A stretch of DNA of 7,569 nucleotides, from contig CP070819.1 in NCBI GenBank assembly GCA_020344295.1, positions 1,434,194 through 1,441,762 of the forward strand, in the 5' to 3' direction. This DNA is from Dehalococcoidia bacterium (GTDB lineage Bacteria; Chloroflexota; Dehalococcoidia; SZUA-161). Shown in pieces: positions 1-5,523 of the stretch (its first letter is position 1; each line of letters begins with the position of its first letter). The position numbers and the translations under genes are program-made. The notes beneath the pieces were generated by a model. It saw nothing but the letters and a program-made list of their open reading frames with translations. It ran no database searches and had not been told where the DNA came from.

Positions 1-758
1 GAGGTCATATAGATACCCAGAAAGGCGAGCATGGCCCCGAAGCTCGAGCCCAATGCCATTTGAAAGGTGATAATTCCGCGTATGTTGCTATCTTTTAACA
101 TCGTGGCGAAAGGGGTTGAAGGTTCTTTGTGTCCTTCTTCCTCGGAGGAAGGTTTCCTGCCGGGCAAGAAGAAGAAGGCAATGAGGAATCCGAGGCAGCT
201 CAACACCCCCATGCTCAGGAAAGTGGCGTCCATTCCGAGCCCGTCGTGAACAATACCTCCCAGCATCGGCCCGACTCCAAATCCTATAATGAGGGCGGTA
301 TTGAATATACCCATGTATCTGCCCTCGTGGCCGCGAGGCGCCAGCTCGCCGACATATGCGAATGCGGTAGGTATCACCATTGCCGAACCTACCCCGCTTA
401 TGATACGAAAGAACACGAGCTCCTTATAGCCGGGGGACCAGAAGTAGCCTATCGCTGCAATTGCATAGACCAGAAGCCCGATCCAGAGGAAAGGCCGTTT
501 GCCGAACCTGTCGGAGAACTTGCCGACAAATGGCATCAGCGGGATCTGGGACAGGGCGAAACCGCTGAAGGCGAGCCCGAGCCATATTCCGCTGGCCCCC
601 ATGTCCTTGGCAAACACAGGCAGAAGCGGGCTCACCATGGCTATTCCGGCAATGCTGATGAACAGCGCCAGCCAGACAACAATGAAGGGCTTGTTGTGTA
701 AAAGAAATCGGGCTAAACTCGGTGCCAGCCCGACCTCCGGGTTCTCCTGATCTGTCAT
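1..758 (-). CDS. Major facilitator superfamily (DHA1-like drug:H+ antiporter) transporter, N-terminal half, partial
   Basis: An inner-membrane secondary transporter, most likely a proton-driven exporter of small molecules; the substrate cannot be read from sequence. The 252 visible codons start MTDQENPEVG and hold about six membrane helices (roughly 24-44, 56-77, 90-106, 112-136, 150-171, 178-198), a charged central loop (200-226, rich in Glu/Lys) and the start of helix 7. Residues 79-88, GKFSDRFGKR, fit MFS motif A in loop 2-3. Residues 159-168, GFGVGPMLGG, fit motif C in helix 5, which is characteristic of antiporters. The start is fixed by an in-frame TAG two codons upstream (762-764). No clear Shine-Dalgarno precedes it, so it may be leaderless or weakly initiated. 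The gene runs off the left edge. By hand count of four lines it is about 57% GC, against about 44% for four lines of the oxidoreductase at 1882. The family call is strong; drug export is inference. Confidence 0.93.
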   Translation of the reverse strand, partial: MTDQENPEVGLAPSLARFLLHNKPFIVVWLALFISIAGIAMVSPLLPVFAKDMGASGIWLGLAFSGFALSQIPLMPFVGKFSDRFGKRPFLWIGLLVYAIAAIGYFWSPGYKELVFFRIISGVGSAMVIPTAFAYVGELAPRGHEGRYMGIFNTALIIGFGVGPMLGGIVHDGLGMDATFLSMGVLSCLGFLIAFFFLPGRKPSSEEEGHKEPSTPFATMLKDSNIRGIITFQMALGSSFGAMLAFLGIYMT

Positions 759-836
759 TAGCTAGAAATGTACATATGCGCTTTCGGACGTATTCCAATC
801 AAACGCGCAACAGTGTTGGGCAGGCAATCGTTTAGA

Positions 837-876
837 GTATATCAGGAATTACGTATTACCTCTATATCCTGAATAC
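837..876. repeat. Imperfect inverted repeat upstream of the transporter gene
   Basis: GTATaTCAGGA (837-847) is the reverse complement of TCCTGAATAC (867-876) apart from one bulged A, around a 19-base loop. It lies about 80-120 bases upstream of the transporter start and covers the possible minus-strand -10 at 836-841, so it could be an operator or a leader hairpin. The role is inference. Confidence 0.4.
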
Positions 877-888
877 AATGGACATTGT
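875..888. promoter_or_regulatory. 14-base palindrome ACAATG-GA-CATTGT, possible operator
   Basis: Perfect 6-base arms around GA, directly next to the inverted repeat at 837-876. The short spacer and perfect symmetry fit binding by a dimeric regulator better than an RNA hairpin. It lies 117-130 bases upstream of the transporter start. No regulator gene for it is visible in the window. Confidence 0.35.
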
Positions 889-935
889 CTATAAGTGTTT
901 TCCCTTCCACACCCGCCCGCCCATATATGTTTCCG

Positions 936-950
936 GGGGCTTGAAGCCCC
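936..950. repeat. GC-rich short hairpin (GGGGC-TTGAA-GCCCC)
   Basis: Perfect 5-base GC arms around TTGAA, extendable to a 15-base odd palindrome. No T-run follows on either strand, so it does not look like an intrinsic terminator. It lies 60 bases before the dispersed repeat and may be part of the same kind of intergenic repeat material. Confidence 0.4.
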
Positions 951-1009
951 GGCAGTCCCCGATCATCCGCAAGGTGAGCATGATGCTTCAAACCTGGAAC
1001 CCTCGCCTA

Positions 1010-1073
1010 TCATTCCCGTGCAGGCAGCAATCCAGCTCCGCCTAGGTTTGGATTCCTGCTTCCGCAGGAATGA
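1010..1073. repeat. Degenerate dispersed inverted repeat of the ATTCC...GGAAT type
   Basis: The left arm (1010-1033, starting TCATTCCC and ending CAATCC) and the right arm (1050-1073, starting GGATTCCT and ending GGAATGA) are inverted copies of each other, agreeing at about 19 of 24 positions around a 16-base spacer. The right arm is itself a hairpin: ATTCCTGC (1052-1059), loop TTCC, GCAGGAAT (1064-1071). This matches the widespread intergenic repeat built from ATTCCCGC...GCGGGAAT units, similar to neisserial dRS3-type and related repeats in many metagenomic bacteria. The left arm has lost most of its own hairpin pairing, so this looks like an old copy. Confidence 0.7.
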
Positions 1074-1161
1074 CATATGCCCTTTACACAGGTAGGGAGA
1101 GTGCAGCGGGGAGGTACTCAAACGTATTTTCATAATTCACATTCCGGACGGCCGGTTTCGT

Positions 1162-1189
1162 TTGTCTCTAACCACCGTACCGCTACATA
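1162..1189 (+). promoter_or_regulatory. Weak candidate promoter for the small ORF/SCP2/oxidoreductase unit
   Basis: TTGTCT (1162-1167, 4/6 to the -35 consensus), a 16-base spacer and TACATA (1184-1189) sit 45-72 bases before the ATG at 1234 and upstream of its RBS-like AAAGGTG. The match is modest; it is offered as the best placement seen. Confidence 0.22.
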
Positions 1190-1233
1190 AAAATGATTAG
1201 GACAGTAAGAAATCTATTAAAGGTGCTTGACAA

Positions 1234-1383
1234 ATGCTTACAAATCCTGTACGACATTGCCACGGGAAATTTGTGCGAATTCGTTTAACGTTGAAGAATA
1301 ACGGCTTGAAATTGGACGAACTGGATGCTCAGCGCATTGCCGATATAGTCAATGAACTGTTTGTATCTGCGGAAATAAGTTAG
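1234..1383 (+). CDS. Small hypothetical protein (49 aa) coupled to the SCP2-like gene
   Basis: I do not recognise this protein. It reads MLTNPVRHCHGK at the start and ends in VNELFVSAEIS, with a charged, probably helical C-terminal half (residues 25-45, containing LDELDAQRIADIV) that looks like real protein. The ATG at 1234 is the first start after an in-frame TGA (1228-1230). AAAGGTG (1219-1225) sits 8 bases before it as a plausible ribosome binding site. GTG at 1273 or TTG at 1291 would give shorter forms. The stop TAG (1381-1383) lies inside the AGGAGG of the next gene, a layout typical of translational coupling. It could also be the C-terminal remnant of a lost gene, since the first 20 residues (basic, His/Cys) are less convincing than the rest. 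No signal peptide or membrane segment. Confidence 0.5.
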   Translation: MLTNPVRHCHGKFVRIRLTLKNNGLKLDELDAQRIADIVNELFVSAEIS

Positions 1384-1388
1384 GAGGT
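1382..1388 (+). promoter_or_regulatory. Strong Shine-Dalgarno AGGAGGT overlapping the upstream stop codon
   Basis: A perfect anti-16S match 9 bases before the ATG at 1398. It shares the A and G of the preceding TAG, so ribosomes finishing the 49-codon ORF arrive directly on it. This supports ATG 1398 as the start of the SCP2-like gene. Confidence 0.8.
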
Positions 1389-1397
1389 TCACAAATA

Positions 1398-1769
1398 ATG
1401 TCCACGCAGAATTTCATCGTATTATGGCTTGGGGTGCTTGAGAGAATAAGCAAAGACACGAGGGTACTGGAGGAAATAAAGGATCTATCTCTGGCTATAG
1501 TTTTATATTTCATGGACGTAGATGCTTCACTCAGTATTTCAATAGCAGGAGGGAAACTGAGCTTCCAGGAGGGCGAGCTTCCCGGTTATGAGTCAAAGGT
1601 ATTATTTGAAAGTAAGACCTTCGAGGGAGTAGTTACAGGCGACGTAAACCCTATGAAGGCAATGCAGAAGAGAAAGATACAGATAGACGGGCCGATCGGT
1701 CCCATGATGAATCTCCTTTATCTGCTTCCTGCTATGAAAGACAATCTCCAGAAAGCCAAGGAGGAATAA
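1398..1769 (+). CDS. SCP2 sterol-carrier-like lipid-binding protein
   Basis: A 123-aa soluble protein of about the size of a single SCP2 domain, which in known members forms a hydrophobic tunnel that binds sterols, fatty acyl chains or other lipids. The visible pattern fits: an N-terminal helix (about 5-30), strands around 44-56 (SLSISIAGGKLSFQEG), a strand at 66-71, then the typical SCP2 ending with GVVTGDVNPMKAMQ (77-90), KIQIDGPIG (93-101) and a C-terminal amphipathic helix (102-122). There is no signal peptide, so it should be cytoplasmic. A strong AGGAGGT lies 9 bases upstream. It sits between the 49-codon ORF and a CrtI-like FAD oxidoreductase, all on plus, so a role in presenting a hydrophobic substrate to that enzyme is a reasonable inference. 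The fold is called from pattern only; the ligand is unknown. Confidence 0.75.
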   Translation: MSTQNFIVLWLGVLERISKDTRVLEEIKDLSLAIVLYFMDVDASLSISIAGGKLSFQEGELPGYESKVLFESKTFEGVVTGDVNPMKAMQKRKIQIDGPIGPMMNLLYLLPAMKDNLQKAKEE

Positions 1770-1773
1770 AGTT

Positions 1774-1830
1774 ATGATGGCCAAGCAAGCGATCCTGAAG
1801 AACTCCTGTTGGTTTCAAGATGACTATTAG
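1774..1830 (+). CDS. 18-codon minicistron with a strong ribosome binding site; leader peptide or gene remnant
   Basis: The reading is MMAKQAILKNSCWFQDDY then TAG. AAGGAGG (1758-1764, inside the last codons of the SCP2-like gene) lies 9 bases before the ATG, as good a Shine-Dalgarno as any in the window, so it is likely translated. The length suits a leader peptide or a decayed gene start. A one-base shift near 1820 would join it to the next tiny ORF (1820-1885). No product can be named. Confidence 0.35.
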   Translation: MMAKQAILKNSCWFQDDY

Positions 1831-1885
1831 CTCTTTCTATTTAACATCGGGCACCAATTCAACAGAAGGGAGGGTCTGGTTATGA
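1820..1885 (+). CDS. 21-codon ORF overlapping the oxidoreductase start (ATGA)
   Basis: It starts MTISSFYLTS and ends GRVWL, with its TGA overlapping the ATG of the FAD oxidoreductase at 1882. No good Shine-Dalgarno precedes it. With the 18-codon ORF it fills the SCP2/oxidoreductase gap, so the two could be halves of one frameshifted short gene. Evidence is only position and overlap. Confidence 0.2.
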   Translation: MTISSFYLTSGTNSTEGRVWL

Positions 1886-3339
1886 AGGAGAATTACGATG
1901 CTATTGTCGTTGGTGGCGGTATTGGAGGCTTGATCACGGCCGGTTTGCTGGCAAAGCGAGGTCTGAAGACATTAATCGTGGAGAAAGCTCCGGCTGTAGC
2001 CGGAACGTGCCGCGCAATCGAATGGGGTGGATTTCGAGCTGATATGATCGGTAAGGTGCAGACTGCCTACTTTGCGAAACCGGAAGACACCTGGCTTTAC
2101 AGGGCGTTTGAGAAGGTTGGAGTAACACCTGACCTAGGAATTGTAGAACGGCATATCATGTCCATTGGCAGGAAAGGGCAGGTAAAGCCTGAATTTTCTT
2201 TGTTTGATACCGGAGCCGGAAGCGATGCCTTGATCGATCTGCATAGCATAATGACAGGTTTTGAATTGAACCCGAAACAGAAGACAGAGTTGGAAAGAGT
2301 CCTTAATGAGATGGGAACCATATCTGAGGAGACATGTAAAGAGTTTCTTGATATGGGTTTCAAAGAGTGGTCTGAAAAGAACGTTGGCGACATTGTTATT
2401 CAGATGTTCTTTCTAGGCACCACACTTCTGGCCGGTCTCGATGCCTCGGATTTTGCTGCCGGACACATGATGGGAGCTATGGGACCCATACACAAGGGCA
2501 GTTTTTGCTTTGCCCTTCCACGTGGAGCATTGATGGAGGATGGACTCATCGCCCCTCTGGCCAAGGCTGTTGAACAATTGGGATGTGAGACTATTACAAA
2601 CACAACCGTAAAGAAAATAATCATAGAGGATAAAAACGTTGAAGGCGTCTGGATAATCGATAACAATACAATGCTCAGCTATCAGGTAAAAGCACCGATA
2701 GTGGTATGTGCCGTTCCGATTTACCACGCTTTTGGCAGGTTTTTAGAGGAGAAGGACTTTACCGAAAGTGAACTTAGATTCGTTAATATGATTATGAATG
2801 GTCAACAGGAAGACTATTGGGGCGTCTATTTCCTGAAGGAGAAGGTTGTTCCCGATGACTTTCCAGCATGGTCGCACGTCTTCGATTTCAGAACCGGAGG
2901 ACCGGTCTACCTGGGGGACCTGTGGATACCTCTCGGTGCATCGCAATGGCTAGGCGCAACCGGACCGAAAGGGAAACAGATAGTGGTTATGTACATGGTG
3001 GGTGGGAGCGAAGGACATTTTGAAGAGGACTACCCCTCTTATAAAACTCTTACGGAACAGACGTCTCAATTCGAGTCGATAATAGACAGTGAAATATTAC
3101 CGGGATTTCTAAAAGCAGTTGAGCATCGTGGCCATTTGCTAATGCCAGGATGGGGGCGGTTTAGTTATCTCACACATGATCCAAACGATACCCTTGAAGT
3201 AAAATCCAAAGCCGTGAAGGGACTATACTTCGCCGGTGATACTCCATATGTCCTGGGATCCCTACTCGGACTGGAAAGATGCGGCCGCGCAGGCATAGAA
3301 TGCGCAGATGCAATTGCCCGAGACCTAGAGAGGAGTTAG
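1882..3339 (+). CDS. CrtI/phytoene-desaturase-like FAD-dependent oxidoreductase
   Basis: A complete 485-aa flavoprotein of the amine-oxidase/CrtI-like group, whose known members desaturate, isomerise or saturate polyisoprenoids and related hydrophobic chains. The N-terminal Rossmann motif reads DAIVVGGGIGGLITAGLLAKRG (dinucleotide-binding Gly run at 11-16) with the ribose-binding Glu at 34 (IVEKAP). Around residues 214-240 a Pro-Arg-Gly-Ala segment followed by LAKAVEQLGCE is the usual run-in to the second FAD-binding strand. The C-terminal flavin motif GLYFAGDTP (447-455) precedes a helix ending ECADAIARDL. About 485 aa is normal for the family. GGGAGGG (1868-1874) lies 7 bases before the ATG. 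It follows the SCP2-like gene on the same strand with no visible terminator, so cotranscription is likely. There is no signal peptide; a peripheral membrane position is possible. The exact substrate cannot be inferred. Confidence 0.92.
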   Translation: MKENYDAIVVGGGIGGLITAGLLAKRGLKTLIVEKAPAVAGTCRAIEWGGFRADMIGKVQTAYFAKPEDTWLYRAFEKVGVTPDLGIVERHIMSIGRKGQVKPEFSLFDTGAGSDALIDLHSIMTGFELNPKQKTELERVLNEMGTISEETCKEFLDMGFKEWSEKNVGDIVIQMFFLGTTLLAGLDASDFAAGHMMGAMGPIHKGSFCFALPRGALMEDGLIAPLAKAVEQLGCETITNTTVKKIIIEDKNVEGVWIIDNNTMLSYQVKAPIVVCAVPIYHAFGRFLEEKDFTESELRFVNMIMNGQQEDYWGVYFLKEKVVPDDFPAWSHVFDFRTGGPVYLGDLWIPLGASQWLGATGPKGKQIVVMYMVGGSEGHFEEDYPSYKTLTEQTSQFESIIDSEILPGFLKAVEHRGHLLMPGWGRFSYLTHDPNDTLEVKSKAVKGLYFAGDTPYVLGSLLGLERCGRAGIECADAIARDLERS

Positions 3340-3421
3340 TACCAGTCAGACCCCAATTTACATTGCATTAGAGTGCATTATGAAAGCAGGAATCAAATAG
3401 GAAGATATTACGCAAGCCAGG
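3340..3421. other. Short convergent intergenic gap, no clear terminator
   Basis: 82 bases between the 3' ends of the plus-strand oxidoreductase and the minus-strand lipoprotein. Only a weak TGCA-TTAGAG-TGCA dyad is seen, with no T-run, so I cannot point to an intrinsic terminator for either gene. Confidence 0.4.
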
Positions 3422-4708
3422 TTAGTACGTCGCAAAATGCGGCAAGATTGACTCTACAGTGGTCTCATCCGGTGCGATAATAAGAAGAACATCGTCTCCG
3501 CTTCTACTCAGGTAGATGCTCGTCTTCTGATCGTTCCACCACTTCTTCCCCCGCTCGCTTAGAGTAAGGTCCCAAGTGCCGAGGCTTTTAGTATCAACGA
3601 GATCAATATAAGCGCTGAAAAATTCCTCCGCGTCCTCATCCGTGTCCCAGACAGACTGCATCACCAGTAATCCTCTACGATCCAAGTCCTCCCAGTAGAC
3701 ATAGCGATCGCCGTCCCAGCCTTCAGCAGCTGCACCCGCAGTGGCGTTATCAAGAAAGGTCTGTATATATAGCCTTACATTAAGCTCACCGAGTACGTCC
3801 GTATCAAGCTGCGACCATTCCCCGCCCAGTGCTGACTGCAGGTCGGGCATCACTACCTCTTGAGGTTCGTCATGACCTAAATATTTGTCTACATGAATGA
3901 GCTGTTCGGTCGATTGAGGTGGATTTGCATATGCCTGATTAACGGCATCCCAGCCGCCCTCCAGATAAAGCTGCCCCACGAATTCCATTCCTACAATATA
4001 TGGGAACAAGTAATTGGCAGCGATAACCAGTGGCGCCGACTCAAGCCTTTCGTCCCCGGTTGGGTCCACCTCCGCCCATTCGGCTATGCCGATATACTCC
4101 ATGGCATACAGGAACGATATAAGCGTGGCATCGCCCTCTAATAACGATAAAGTAGCCATTGAGATATCGGAATTGTCTTGCACATCAAGTGGAAGTGTTC
4201 CGATGTCAAAGTGCTGGTGCTGCAGGTTATGAGCGTATTCGTGAGCTAATGCTATTTTCTCCTCGATGTCGATGTGTTGCAGGTCTCCACGAATTACCAT
4301 TTCATTGGCTTCATGATCGAATGCTCCCATGGTGTCGCCCTTGGTAAGCTCTATGATGAAACTAACAAGATCGAAGTCAGGTTCGATCATGTCAAGGGTC
4401 ACCAAAACAGCCTTATCTATAGCCAGCTCCTCTGCGGCACCCTCTACGAACTGTTCTTCCAGCCAGTCTGCGAATTCAGTCGGTGGCAGAAATCTGAGGT
4501 TTGTATCTGCTAGGGGAGACAGTTCGCGAAGCTCAGAGACCACAGCGGAGATCTCTCCGAAAACAGGCACTATGGGACCACTCGGTTCTATAGTTTCTGT
4601 AGGTGTTGATGTCGGAATCGGCGTACCGCTCGATCCATTACAGCCTGACACCATTACCAATACAATAACTAGAGCGGTGATAATCCTAAACAATCGAACA
4701 TTGCGCAT
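3422..4708 (-). CDS. Secreted lipoprotein, putative zinc metallopeptidase (HExxH, gluzincin-like)
   Basis: A 428-aa exported lipoprotein. The chosen start, MRNVRLFRI, gives a textbook signal: basic N-region, hydrophobic stretch ITALVIVLVM and lipobox VSGC with the lipidated Cys at 23. A longer form from GTG at 4753 adds 15 residues before the signal and has no ribosome binding site. After the Cys comes a Thr/Pro/Ser linker (about 24-47). The catalytic motif is HEYAH (156-160, context LAHEYAHNLQHQHFD); the likely third ligand is Glu191 in LLEGDAT. Further on, PPQSTEQLIH (263-272) and the WDTDEDAEEFF segment are features I associate with secreted HE(L/Y)xHALQDQHFD-type proteins of Chloroflexota and haloarchaea. 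It probably acts on the outer face of the membrane or in the wall; its substrate is unknown. The gene lies 183 bases downstream of the CNBD gene on the same strand and may have its own promoter. Confidence 0.85.
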   Translation of the reverse strand: MRNVRLFRIITALVIVLVMVSGCNGSSGTPIPTSTPTETIEPSGPIVPVFGEISAVVSELRELSPLADTNLRFLPPTEFADWLEEQFVEGAAEELAIDKAVLVTLDMIEPDFDLVSFIIELTKGDTMGAFDHEANEMVIRGDLQHIDIEEKIALAHEYAHNLQHQHFDIGTLPLDVQDNSDISMATLSLLEGDATLISFLYAMEYIGIAEWAEVDPTGDERLESAPLVIAANYLFPYIVGMEFVGQLYLEGGWDAVNQAYANPPQSTEQLIHVDKYLGHDEPQEVVMPDLQSALGGEWSQLDTDVLGELNVRLYIQTFLDNATAGAAAEGWDGDRYVYWEDLDRRGLLVMQSVWDTDEDAEEFFSAYIDLVDTKSLGTWDLTLSERGKKWWNDQKTSIYLSRSGDDVLLIIAPDETTVESILPHFATY

Positions 4709-4771
4709 ATTTAGTAACCTGCAGAGATCCCTGCTGACACGTACTCCGATCACGGCTCTGATAAATCTACG

Positions 4772-4777
4772 ATTATA
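4772..4777 (-). promoter_or_regulatory. Candidate -10 box (TATAAT) for the lipoprotein gene
   Basis: A perfect TATAAT on minus, 64 bases upstream of the chosen ATG at 4708. No recognisable -35 lies 16-18 bases upstream, where the sequence is C-rich, so an activator or another sigma factor would be needed. It supports separate transcription of the lipoprotein gene. Confidence 0.35.
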
Positions 4778-4833
4778 TGAAGTCCCGTAGATTCAGGGGG
4801 TGTGCACTGCCCATACTAGAATAATATAACTTT

Positions 4834-4849
4834 TAGAATTGAAATTCTA
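4834..4849. promoter_or_regulatory. 16-base AT-rich palindrome TAGAATT-GA-AATTCTA
   Basis: Perfect 7-base arms around GA, about 126 bases upstream of the lipoprotein start and 43 bases past the end of the CNBD gene. For a minus-strand transcript it is followed by A residues, not U, so it is not a normal terminator. An AT-rich run (4821-4830, TTATATTAT on minus) lies beside it. An operator for the lipoprotein gene is the simplest reading. Confidence 0.4.
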
Positions 4850-4891
4850 CGGGGAAAGCATCAGTACCAATTACATACTGTGAAAAGAATC

Positions 4892-5374
4892 TTACCATTC
4901 ATAATCGTGATGAGTGGCCCGAGCGTACTCTTTGCTCAGTTTCTGCCTGGTTTCCGTAAGCCGGGAGCTGATAATCGCACTGAGGTTCCGCATAATTATA
5001 TAACCAATGCGCGGGTACTGGTCGAAAAGCTGCTGCAGATCCGAGCCCTTGATGTAGATTTCATCAGTCTCTTCAATACACTTTGCTGATGAAGTGTAGA
5101 TATATGGCTCTACCAGTGCAGACCACCCGAAGACCTCTCCAGCTCCCGTCTTATAGATAATAACCTCCCTGGACCACGGCTCGAAGAGTTTGACCACAAG
5201 ATTCACCTGACCGGTACGGCAGAGATGGAGGTCGTTTGCGCGCCAGTTCTGTGTGAAACAGACAGAGCCCTCTTCTAAAGTCTTCTCATTACAAAGCTCC
5301 GATATCCTCTCAAGCTCACTGTCTTCCAGATCCTTGAAGATATTAAATTCCTTCAGAACTTGGATGTCGACCAT
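4892..5374 (-). CDS. Stand-alone cyclic-nucleotide-binding-fold protein (Crp/Fnr-type sensor domain, no HTH)
   Basis: A 160-aa cytoplasmic protein consisting of one CNBD jelly-roll (about 6-118) and a C-terminal helical tail (121-150). The opening FNIFKDLEDSELERI, the segment LCRTGQVNLV and GAGEVFGWSALV (77-88) are typical of the fold. The tail corresponds to the CRP dimerisation helix, but the protein ends before any helix-turn-helix, so it cannot be an ordinary Crp/Fnr DNA-binding regulator. In the phosphate-binding cassette the usual Glu after FG is Trp84 and the usual Arg is Tyr93 (PYIYTSSAKC), so canonical cAMP binding is doubtful. ATG 5374 is chosen because AGGAGG lies 6 bases before it; a GTG six codons upstream falls before that RBS. 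A good promoter lies at 5412-5441. It is divergent from the zinc-ribbon gene. It may act through a protein partner or sense another ligand. Confidence 0.88.
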   Translation of the reverse strand: MVDIQVLKEFNIFKDLEDSELERISELCNEKTLEEGSVCFTQNWRANDLHLCRTGQVNLVVKLFEPWSREVIIYKTGAGEVFGWSALVEPYIYTSSAKCIEETDEIYIKGSDLQQLFDQYPRIGYIIMRNLSAIISSRLTETRQKLSKEYARATHHDYEW

Positions 5375-5380
5375 CTCTTC

Positions 5381-5386
5381 CCTCCT
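5381..5386 (-). promoter_or_regulatory. Shine-Dalgarno AGGAGG that decides the CNBD gene start
   Basis: AGGAGG on minus with a 6-base spacer to ATG 5374. It overlaps the codons that would follow the alternative GTG at 5392, so the shorter 160-aa form is preferred. Confidence 0.75.
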
Positions 5387-5411
5387 CTCCACCGTGTGAA
5401 TATTGCTTCAA

Positions 5412-5441
5412 ATGATAAACACTAGGGTATAGAGAAGTCAA
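5412..5441 (-). promoter_or_regulatory. Sigma70-type promoter for the CNBD gene
   Basis: On minus, TTGACT (5436-5441, 5/6 to the -35 consensus), an 18-base spacer and TATCAT (5412-5417, 5/6 to -10). Transcription would start near 5405, giving a leader of about 30 bases that contains the AGGAGG. It is the best-formed promoter in the window. Confidence 0.6.
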
Positions 5442-5459
5442 CAGACCGAGAGCAACGTG

Positions 5460-5472
5460 ACTTTGACAAAGT
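5460..5472. promoter_or_regulatory. 13-base palindrome ACTTTG-A-CAAAGT between divergent promoters, possible operator
   Basis: Perfect 6-base arms around one A. Its centre (5466) is about 61 bases upstream of the predicted CNBD start, a spacing typical of class I activator sites, and about 92 bases upstream of the predicted zinc-ribbon start. A second dyad, GTGACTTT (5457-5464) with AAAGTCAC (5501-5508), shares its left side. Binding by a dimeric regulator is inference. Confidence 0.4.
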
Positions 5473-5523
5473 TGCCATCCCAAGGAATCCAAGTGAGATG
5501 AAAGTCACATACTGCTTACGCCC

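Larger units (their letters stand above)
759..1233. other. Intergenic region without a convincing gene, rich in inverted repeats
   Basis: 475 bases between the divergent transporter and the small ORF at 1234. I see no convincing coding frame. The open frame at 895-1095 is Pro/Arg-rich and ends in a translated copy of the dispersed repeat, so it is not taken as a gene. The region holds the inverted repeats listed separately (837-876, 875-888, 936-950, 1010-1073) and a small dyad at 977-987 (AGCAT-g-ATGCT). Promoters for both flanking genes must lie here. On minus, TATACT (836-841) is a possible -10 for the transporter, but no good -35 is placed in front of it. Confidence 0.6.

Noticed and set aside
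129..701. 190-codon open frame on plus
   Set aside because: It lies antisense to the transporter gene, which has clear MFS motifs. The translation is low-complexity in Glu, His and Pro with no recognisable fold.
424..798. 124-codon minus-strand frame starting upstream of the transporter
   Set aside because: It is another frame of the same transporter DNA; Cys/Arg-rich translation without motifs.
895..1095. 66-codon plus-strand ORF in the intergenic region
   Set aside because: Its C-terminal part is the translated dispersed repeat (DSCFRRND) and the rest is Pro-rich with a hairpin inside. No RBS was seen. Annotations of this kind usually come from repeats.
1227..1255. TTGACA followed by 17 bases and TACGAC, as a promoter
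   Set aside because: The -35 is perfect, but the -10 matches only 3/6 and the TTGACA lies between the RBS-like site and the ATG of the 49-codon ORF. An internal promoter for the SCP2-like gene is possible but weak.
4880..5089. 69-codon plus-strand ORF with a signal-peptide-like start (MKRILPFIIVMSG)
   Set aside because: It is almost wholly antisense to the CNBD gene, starts with GTG and has no RBS. The hydrophobic start looks like a coincidence of the antisense frame.
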